NCBI GenBank assembly: GCA_015680685.1 | Contig: MNCI01002996.1 | Coordinates: 296,019 to 360,018 of the forward strand | Length of the DNA: 64,000 nt | From: Gnetum montanum | Taxonomy: Eukaryota; Streptophyta; Gnetopsida; Gnetales; Gnetaceae | Direction: 5' to 3' | Shown: positions 55,876 to 64,000 of the stretch, piece after piece | Numbering within the stretch: position 1 is the stretch's first letter | Layout of the letters: the number at the start of each line of letters is the position of its first letter | Made by a program: the position numbers and the translations under genes | Notes under the pieces: generated by a model | What the model was told of the DNA's origin: nothing | Database searches by the model: none | The model's input: only the letters and a program-made list of their open reading frames with translations

Positions 55876-58800
55876 TTTGTTTTATACATATGAAGTACGG
55901 CATGTTTACAAGTTCGAAGAAAACAGTACTGGTGAGTGATTTGAAAATTACGGCCATGTTGAGAGATAAGTTCCTATTGTTGACGCACATTTTTGGGATT
56001 GTTCTGTGCATTGCTTGCAAGAAAAGCGATGTATTATTAATTCCTTGCTTAAGCATCAGTAAGAATTCTTGGACATTATGCTTGTTGCATCTGGCTACTG
56101 GAAGTGTTTGGTATCAGGTTATAAAGACTATATTTGATCCCTTCAAAAATGCCATGTTAAATGTTTCCATTAGACTACCTGCGAATACTGGTGAGAGTAC
56201 TTTTAGAAGAGAAGTTCGCGTTTGATGGTGAATGTATTCAGAGTTTTTAGGCGTCTGATGGCAGAAGTGTTCTGTATGGTGATTTTGTGTGCCCGTCCAG
56301 TTTTGTATATCTAGTCTGTTCATTTGCTTTACTGGAACAGTACTGCTTCAAATATAATGAAGCGTATTTTCATGTTCTGCTAAATTATAACATTATAACA
56401 GACATTTAAACCGTATACACCTCATAATTATTTATGTAATATAATAGCTGATATTCTTTATTGTAAGCTATCTGAGCTTGCATTTTTTTTTCTTGTGATT
56501 ATGCATAGCTGTTTAACTCTTTCAAAATTTAAAATCCTAGCTTATGCCGATGAGCGGTGAGCCTGAGAGGTGGCTCGAGCTAGGTGGCTCAAGTGGTTAG
56601 CTCAATGTCCTACAAGGATTTGTAGGCAAGAGGTTGCCTTCTCAAAGCACACTTGAGGTGTGGTTATGTTCTTTTTAAGTTTATGTGAAGTATCATGTTG
56701 GGTATATGTCTTGGGGTGTAATTATAGTCAAATTATTTCAGTTCTGACAATTCCCAGAATTCTGGCTTGTGGATTATGTAGATGTTTATCATTAAAAACA
56801 GTTGTGATCTATGCATCACCTTTGGCTTATTTCATTTTAGACTAAGGAAATAGTGCCAAGCGTAATCTCTAAACCAATTTCCCATTTATATGCTTTTGGA
56901 ATCAGCTATATACATGGTATTAGGTATTTTAATTTTCCTATAGTTGTACCCAAATTTCAAACTTTATGGTGCCTTGTTTAGATGTTTATTTTTCTTCTTG
57001 ATTGAAATGTAGCGGATATTAAATGATTTTTTGCTACCTTTCTTTTATGAAATGAAACTTTAGTAATCGCTCCAGTGATCCAACTATTTTGTTTTCTTAG
57101 TCGACACTGATGCATGACTGTAAATGATGTTTTGTTTTGTCGTCACTTTAACATTGAGCACTGCCTGTTATAGTCGGCTGCTTACTTTCAATGTGTATCA
57201 TGCCTAGCATGTGCGCATCACCTTTTCATTCATGCTTTCCCTAAATAAGCTGTTTAGTTTGGATACTGCACCATGGATGATTTTTTAAACCTGGTTTTCA
57301 TGTCATATAACTACTACTATCTGAGGCGAGTTTACAAATCATGGTGCAGGTTCTAAGGTATATGTTGCAGGTATTGATTTTCTACCGAACGCCTAATGCC
57401 TTTGGTAGGCGATTGCTTGTGAATTTCCTCCTAAGAAATTGACTCATTGTTGATGATTATCTTGCTCAATATACCAATGTTGATTAGTATTCATAGTTAA
57501 GAATTTTTTACTTGGAATGAGTTGCTTCCTAGGTGGAAGCATTTGTAGCACTAAAAACAAAGAATACGTGGGTGCTTATACTCTTCATCCTTGCTAGATG
57601 CAAGGGTGTGCACTAAACCTGAACCTTTTTGTCATTTTCTCATCAAAGTTCAGTAAGTATTTAGTAGCAAAGCTGCGCATATTGGGTCGCCATTTCTAGA
57701 TGCTTAGTTTGCTAGTCCATTTACTACTTCATCAGTCCTTAATATTCAAAAATTATGTTCTTGTCTTATATTTATTCAATTTCTTAACCAGGATACTTGG
57801 AAGCAAATTTTTCATAAAAGTTGTGCTGGAATCTATTTTAGACCTTTACTTTCAAATGGAGTTATAATCTTAGTATAAGAATGATCCTTTCTTTTTTTGT
57901 TTTTTTTAAGTCTCTTCTTATTCAAAGATCCAGCGAATTAAAGAAAACTGGCATCTAATTGAGCAACATGCTTCATTGATGCTGACTTATATTTGGGGCA
58001 CTTATCAACCAGATAAATTACGGACAAATTATGGGTATTCATATTACTATTGCTTTGCCAATAACATGATGGAGGTGTATTAATGCAAATGGTTTTTATA
58101 ATCATTGGAGGCATTGCTCTTTGTATCTTTGTCAGATTTTAGTTGTGGAGTTGAGTCTAAATAGAAAATTTGTACTAAATGTCTAAAGTAAATAGGCATA
58201 AGGCCTTCCTCTTACATGTCATAGCATGGTAGACCATTGCATCTTTCAAGCAAATGTGTTGACCTTTGGCTTTGTACTTAGTGTCTTTGCCTCAACTTGC
58301 GAAGAAATTAATTGTTTTATTTAGAGTTGTTTTTAGGAGTAGAAACTTTGTTAATTTTGGGTTTGCTCAAGTAGTTTAGGATATATATGTTTTTTTAATT
58401 ATTTTTTATTTTTTATAATATATCTTGGACTTCCGATTTGGTTTTTCATGGTTCACCAAACTTTCATTGAGTGATTCAAAATTATCTTGGCTTATGCTTT
58501 CGAGGTATCTTCATACTTAGTTTTCTTCAATACAAAATCTTCTTGGACTTTTGTACAACTTACATATAGATTAATACTAATACTAAAATATAGAAGCTAT
58601 GTAATATAAATTTATTAGCAAGAGAATTTAATTTGCTATGAAAACATATTCCACAACAATTTTTTACCTAATTCCTAGCTCATTGGAATTTTTATTGGGA
58701 AACTAATTTCATCACCTTTTAGGTTCAACTCTTGTATTATATTTTATTAGTAGTAGGAAGAGTTTCCTTTTCACTCTAAGCCTACTTATTAAGCATATCT

Positions 58801-59533
58801 CTATTAAACTTTTTTTTTTCACATTAATAATTTTATTCACTCTAGAGATCATGTACTTGGTCTCAAATTCTAATATTAGTAATATTTTTTCAATTTCAAA
58901 AATTTAAGAATACAAGAATCTTTTGACTATAGAATCACCAATAGCAAACCTAAGGTATTGACATCATCCTTTCCTTGATTGTATAGATTCATGCTAAGTT
59001 TGAAATGGCATAGTTTGGGGTATGAGTTTGCATAGAGTATTGATTTTTATCAATTGATTCACTCCTTTGCCTATAATACAATGTTAATTGATTTTGTCAG
59101 AATCTTTGCTAGCATGTTTCAGTGATGTCCATTCTTTACGACTGGCACATTTACACTTATGTTGTTTGCTTATGCACCAATGTGACCTTATTACAATTAG
59201 GTCTTTTTTTCTTAGCTTTGAGTGTGGGGCCTTCATTTATTTATTTATTATTTTGTTTGAAGGTAAGGAAGGTGTTGGGGGGGGGAGAAGGGGAGGAAGG
59301 ATGAAAAAATTTGACTATAGGTACACCTAAGACATATGGCGAACATGATACTTTTAGAACTATATAGAAATACACTAATGCCTAAATTTTGACCTAAATT
59401 ACCTACAAATCCTTATTAAAGAATGACCTAACACTTAAGCCACCTTTCCTTTTTCTTTATTATAAACCTTTGGGTTCAACATCCCTCCTTTATTATGAAC
59501 CTTTGAATTATCATATTATCATCAAATCCTTTG
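55876..59533. other. 3' UTR and gene-free downstream region
   Basis: The first few hundred bases are presumably the kinase 3' UTR (a near-canonical AATATAATG lies at 56352), with no clear polyadenylation site. The open frame at 55890-56225 lies in this UTR and resembles nothing. The rest is AT-rich without recognisable genes, except the SINE-like piece at 56565-56660. Confidence 0.5.
56565..56660 (+). mobile_element. Possible second SINE family member
   Basis: GGTGGCTCAAGTGGTTAGCTC resembles the D-arm/A-box of a tRNA (compare GGTAGCTCAGTTGGTTAGAGC). The expected B box is weak (GAGGTTGCC). No duplication was seen. Confidence 0.25.
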
Positions 59534-59713
59534 CCTACCTTAATGAGTTCGTAGCAATGAGATGTTAGCCTAGTGGTACGAGTCTTGGCTTGGTAACCTT
59601 AGGTTACAAGTTCAATTCTGCTAGGTAGCACTGAGTTATAAACTTCTATAAATCTTGAGTTGTAGCTATGTTTCACTTATTTTAGGTTCCAACACCCCCT
59701 ACCTTAATGAGTT
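59534..59713 (+). mobile_element. tRNA-derived SINE with 16-bp target duplication
   Basis: CCTACCTTAATGAGTT occurs perfectly at 59534-59549 and 59698-59713. Between them, 148 bp contain GATGTTAGCCTAGTGGTA (A box), AGTTCAATTCT (B box, 59609-59619), and CTAGGTAGCACTGAGTTATA. The 3' end reads TTAGGTTCCAACACCCC, with no poly(A). Confidence 0.85.
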
Positions 59714-59989
59714 AGTCCATTTTAGTGGGATAGAGGGACTAAGATGATGATAATGATGATGAATCTTTGAATCATTATCTTGTTTAAGAAAATGAAAATA
59801 GAAATGTGTATAAGATACCTTAATTTCTATCCCTTAATATGTTTGAATTTTAATTATAAGACATGTATTCTAATTCATAAATTAGATTAGAAAGTAGGGG
59901 TCATCATTTAGAGTGATAAAAAGGTGTTTATTCCTTAAGCTGAAAGGCTTGAGTATGAAGTTAGGCATTACCATTTGAAAAGAGGTGAA
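59714..59989. other. Short intervening region
   Basis: AT-rich, with a GATGATGATAATGATGATGA microsatellite-like patch near 59740. No gene seen. Confidence 0.4.
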
Positions 59990-60800
59990 GGGATTGTTGA
60001 GGTACCCCCCAAAAACTAATATGGTTAAGAAATTTCAATTTGCCTTTTCCAAACTCATACTTCTCCTTCTTGACATATGATTTATGCTCTCACAAATTAG
60101 AGAACACCAATTCCAAGTGGTTAAGGTGCTCCTTCATAGAATGAGAATATACAAGAATGTTATCAAGGTAATGGCAGAACACCTTGTTCATGAGTGTACA
60201 AAAGATAGTTGGAGCATTGCACAGCTCAAAAGGCATGACAGTTTACTTGTATGAGCCATAACAAGTGACATAGGTCATTTTCAAATAATGAGGTGTTAGC
60301 TTAGTGGTAAGACTCTTGATTTGGAAGCTCCAAGTTATGGGTTTGATTGTAGTGAGCAATGCTTAGCTATAAAGTTCTAATTGGACTATATATCTTGGGG
60401 TGTATGCACATGCACACCTTGTCCCTCTCATCTTCCTCACCCTCGACGCACATGCATGCAACATAGGCCATTTTCTCTTCATCCCTTATTGCAATGCACA
60501 CTTCATCATAGCCTTGATGAAGGTCAAGTTGAGAAAAAACTAAAGTTTCCACAAGTTGATTGAACAGGTCTAACATCGAATGTATTGAATACTAGTTTTT
60601 GATGGTGTATTTATTGAGCAACTTGTAAGCAAAGCACAACCATAACATCCCATCTTCCTTCTTTGCAAACAACACCATGGCTTCATATGGAGATTTTGAG
60701 GGTTTGATATAATCCTTTTTTACCAGACTTGCCATTTGCTTCTGTAATTCTTCTAATTTGAGAGCATTCAATTTGTAGGAGCATTACTTGGAATGGATAG
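59990..60800 (-). pseudogene. pol: Element J pol: reverse transcriptase, chromovirus-like, degenerate
   Basis: The minus strand reads KPSKSPYEAMVLFAKKEDGM, LWLCFAYKLLNKYT (60720-60600), LVFSQLDLHQGYDEVCIAI (60550-60490), then after the SINE VMPFELCNAPTIF and HYLDNILVYSHSMKEH (60240-60110). The Y-x-D-D box reads YLDN, so the second catalytic D is lost. The RT wording is that of chromovirus gypsy elements, unlike the Athila-like family on the left. Multiple stops elsewhere, and the left end is truncated. Confidence 0.7.
60268..60475 (+). mobile_element. tRNA-derived SINE inserted in element J RT
   Basis: ACATAGGTCATTTTC (60268-60282) and ACATAGGCCATTTTC (60461-60475) flank it as a 15-bp duplication with one mismatch. 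Both copies are the same RT codons (KM-A/T-YV). The body has GAGGTGTTAGCTTAGTGG, GGGTTTGATTGT (mutated B box, 60339-60350) and AGCTATAAAG. It is clearly related to the copies at 49755 and 59534. Confidence 0.85.
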
Positions 60801-60989
60801 TTCTCAAGAACAATTCAAATTTGTGATCCACATCATTCAAGCAACTCTTTTGGTAACTTTGCTAACATCATGTCCTTGTGCCTTCCAAGAACTTCTTCGA
60901 TCTGCACATCCACCTAGGTAGAACCATCTACCTCCACCTCCCTTAAGACTACTAAGAACATCTCCAAGGTTGGATGTTGAGTAATCTTT

Positions 60990-61428
60990 TTCATTACCAT
61001 TAGGAACATAATCTAGACACCATGAAGTGTGCTAGTTGCTCATAGTATAGAGCTCTTCACTACATAGGATGATTCCTTTTGTGAAATGTAAAGAACATCT
61101 AAGTAGGGAGCAAGCTTCACCTTCTTCATGAACTCCTTGCAAGAATGACTTAAAAAGAATCGATGTTTAGGATTGAAAAATCTAGTTTGCCTCTCCACTG
61201 ATCCACATTCCCATCCACTCCCTTCACCACCCTAGTACATCTAATTAGGTGGAACTTGGTCAACTTATAGGATGCTGAGACCAACTCCACCTTTAAATTG
61301 AGGGTTTGAGTAATTTCTGGTGATAGAAAATTGTGGTTGACACTTGTGTCAGCCAAGGCATCCATTGTCTTTGAAGGAAAATGTACCAAAACCATTTGGA
61401 CAAAATGAAAGTTGGTTTCTTGCTTCAA
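60990..61428 (-). pseudogene. pol: Element J aspartic protease region
   Basis: The minus-strand reading includes MDALADTSVNHNFLSPEI, where family members have D-S-G-A-T-H-N-F, followed by KGVDGNVDQWRGKLDF, an E-F-M-K-K segment and SYVV. The order fits the protease of chromovirus Gag-Pol. The catalytic triad is altered to D-T-S, so inactive. Confidence 0.6.
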
Positions 61429-62395
61429 CTGTTCATCACTTCGAATTGGTGCTCCAATACTAAGTGTTATGATGCTACCCTTACAAATTATTCTATGGTC
61501 TTTTGGGCTTGGTCCTTTACAACTTTTAGTTTAGAAGATAGATCTTGGAGTAGGAGCATAAGTTTAAGTGTAACACTAGGGAATGATTTAAGTGTGGTTG
61601 CTTAGCATAGGATTATGAATGGGTAAGATTGGTTGAACAAGTGCTATGATGGACCTTGGTGCTAATGGTATGACATTATAATAAGGCACATGATGTGTAG
61701 ATTAGGAAAAATGTAGGAAATTTTGTGCTTGTTGAATTGGTCTTGCATGTTGCAAGGATTGACAAGGGTTATGTGATAGATTAACACTTTGTACCAATGC
61801 TAGGAGAGTAGGATTGACTATACCATTGTTAAAGAGTAAACTATAGGTTGAAGGTAATTTAGTCAAAGGTGGAGCTATAGTAGTAAAAGTAGGAGTGATA
61901 GGGTTAGTGGTTTGTGGAACATGTGCAAAGAATGAATTGGTAGAAATGATGAGATTAATGTTTTGCAAACTTAGGCTAGGTGGATGGGTAGTATGCTAAT
62001 GATAAAGGTTTGTAGGTAATGAACTATTACAATTTGCATCCTCTTCACTATCAAAGATGTTAATACCCCATTTCACTTTGTTGGTCATGGAGTTGATAGC
62101 TCTTATTGAAATTGACGTTACAATGACCCATAGGAAAGTTTACCATAGCCTATGTGTGATGTGTTCCAACATTAGTATTTGCCAAAATTTCATCCCTGAT
62201 AGTAAGATATTTTGCTAGTGCATTTTTCTCATACTCGTCCAACTCCATAGGATAATTATAGTTTGGGAGAAAAGGCCTTAAGTTATTGGAAACTTCCTAG
62301 GTATTCATCCCCCACAACTCTTTCTCAAGGAATGCAATATTAAGTTCTTGTTTAACACATGTGATCTTGTACTCATGCTTACTCATGGGTGTCAT
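61429..62395 (-). pseudogene. gag: Element J gag, degenerate
   Basis: The minus-strand start is MTPMSKHEYKITCVKQELNI at 62395, then a helical stretch ELDEYEKNALAKYLTIRDEI near 62240-62190. Most of the remainder is broken by stops. The open frame at 61702-61968 is a Thr/Pro/Asn-rich part of it. Placed as gag because it lies directly upstream of the protease. Confidence 0.45.
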
Positions 62396-64000
62396 GGCTG
62401 CCTAAGCTCTCCTCATCTTCACTAGTTTACAAATCTAAGCGTTGTGAGCCAAGTTAGATCCTTGTCCTAACATAATATCAATAAGTGTTTCTACACACAC
62501 TTAGAAGTAAACAAGATCAAGTGTAAATGGGAAAAATAAACTAAGTAAAAGTAACAAGTGTAAGAACAAAATTCTAAGTGCTGGAAAGGACCTATAGGTT
62601 GCCAGGCAAAGATTCTTGATACTAGATAACCTATTGGCCCTCCTTTTAGTGACAAAAATGTTCCTATAAAATTATTCTTTCTCTAACCTCATAAGAATAC
62701 CTCCACAAATTTAGTGTAATATACTTGACTTGTAACTACAAATAGTCTTTGATTCGCTGTAACCTTCACTAAGTCAATGATAATGACACGATGGGGCATG
62801 ATTCTCTAATCAGATGCGGACTTAGCCTACTAAACGTGAACCAAGAATGGCATGGGGGTGACAGATATGTTGGTAAAATAATGCTAAAATTTGACTAAGT
62901 GTTGATTATTGAAAAATGACTAAGTATAAGATACTGTAAAATTAACTATGGAAGGAACTAGGAGTGATGGAATAAAAAATAAGTATAAAAACATGAATAA
63001 AATAATAGAAAATAGTAGAATATGAGAGCTATGATATGGGAGAAGGATTTAGATTGCCTCCCAAAAGGAAAGAATACTTTATTACTGAAAAATGAAGTGT
63101 TTGCCTCTTAGGGAGGACCAAACTATAAGTGTTGAAGTAAAACTGTAAATGGGATAAAACTAATAAGAAAAGCCTAATTTGTAAGCAAAATATGAATTTA
63201 AAGAGTGGAATTGAACCTTTGGAGGGTGAGGATATGGATGGAGAAGTCTCATGTGTTGTCTAGAATCAATTTGAGGCCAAAATGGGGCTGTTTAGACTAA
63301 GGGTCCCATCATTGGTGTTGGAGTTAACAAAATTCTAACTTTGAAGATTGATGTTGACGTTGAAATATTCCAAGTTTGAAGTGCTAATGTGGATGTTACT
63401 TGATTTATGTGGATTCTGCGTTAGTATTAGTGTTGGAGCCTAGAGGAGCTATGGTGGTCATGGAGCATATGAATGATGCTAGGAGGTCTGTTACATATGT
63501 TGTTGAATCTCTTGAAATCTTGAAAAGTACTCTACATCTCAAGAAATTGGCCATGAAATATGTGTTTTGATGCCATATTTATGGGTTAGGAATGCCAAAT
63601 TTGACTCCAAAGTTAAGTGAAGTTTACTTGGAGTTCATTTGGAGTTTAATTTTAGTAAGTTTGACCTTTAAACTAGGTTGAAAAATATTAAATTTAGTGT
63701 TGATGCTGAGCTAAAAAATTTGAACTCTAGTGTTGATGCATGTTAGCATTACCTAGGACTTAAAATTTTTTCCAAGTTTTGCTAAACTACAATACCAGAT
63801 CTCTAAAACCCCATTTGACCTTTAAATTGATGTTATATGGTGCCATGACAATGCCAAGGAGCTTGTGATGCTGAGAGGCGATGTTGAATACGAAGTGTGG
63901 TGGTTAATGACCACAAGATGTGGGCCCCAAAGGTGTTGACGCTAACAATCAAGGACTTAGAAAAATTTTCAGCATTTTTCGAAGTTGTCCTTCCAAGCCT
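62396..64000 (-). repeat. Element J leader and probable 5' LTR (incomplete)
   Basis: The GACTAAGTG-type leader repeat at 62890-62935 matches the D leader. A minus-strand CATAAATATGGC near 63573-63584 could be the LTR TATA box. Words such as GTTGATGCTGAGCT (63694) and CTTAGAAAAATTTT (63957) recur in the D LTR (10081, 10575). The LTR ends and the primer site could not be fixed, and the element runs off the window. Confidence 0.35.

Noticed and set aside
55890-56225. 111-residue open frame after the kinase stop
   Set aside because: It lies in the probable 3' UTR, has no recognisable domain and no splice or promoter signals.
59275-59300. G-rich run that might form a quadruplex
   Set aside because: One run of nine G and one of four; not enough separated G-triplets for a convincing call.

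Overview
The window is nuclear DNA from a seed plant. It is AT-rich, carries one ordinary intron-containing plant gene, and is otherwise packed with old, mutated, nested LTR retrotransposons. The size of the nest and its decayed, never-purged copies would suit a gymnosperm, but the window alone does not prove that.

Layout. Positions 1-44395 are a nest of related Ty3/gypsy elements, here lettered A-H. D (minus strand) fills 1-3151 and 9865-about 10649. A (plus, 3152-9864, with a perfect 5-bp target duplication) sits inside D's LTR. D interrupts B (plus, about 10650-16538). B sits inside the 5' LTR of C (plus, 16539-19455, with its matching 3' LTR at 38271-39152). Inside C lie G (minus, 19456-26237) and F (plus, from 26238). 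To the right are E (minus, 39199-43902) and a truncated LTR, H (43903-44395). A, B, C, E, F, G and H share LTRs of about 0.8-1 kb that mostly run from TGATGA to TCATCA, and the best primer-binding site (27051) begins TGGCGCCGTTG. With the protease and RT sequence this points to the Athila-like branch of Ty3/gypsy. Only one copy keeps pol (29716-33187). The others are gag-only or gag plus a third gene.

The most interesting system is that third gene (ORF3), downstream of gag/pol. Four copies (A, B, G and the F/C hybrid) keep the same architecture: an internal TATA promoter, a short leader exon, a 240-320 nt intron whose acceptor directly abuts the ATG, an N-terminal domain like plant transposon-associated proteins, a long coiled coil, and a conserved proline-rich C-terminus. 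In three of the four, motifs upstream of the internal TATA resemble those in an LTR U3 of the nest (B and G: their own; the hybrid: the LTR to its right), as if both promoters answer to one factor.

Positions 46410-55875 hold the one host gene, a 12-exon group IV calcium-dependent protein kinase (CPK16/18/28 type). Its exons join in frame to a 542-residue protein with acylation motif, kinase, autoinhibitory junction and four EF hands. It has a TATA-like box and a uORF-bearing purine-rich leader upstream, and a tRNA-derived SINE-like insertion in intron 2.

Positions 55876-59533 show no gene. From 59534 on there are two SINEs with target duplications of 15-16 bp, one of them inside the reverse transcriptase of a degenerate minus-strand chromovirus-like element (J, about 59990 to the window end). 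J's leader resembles that of D at the left edge.
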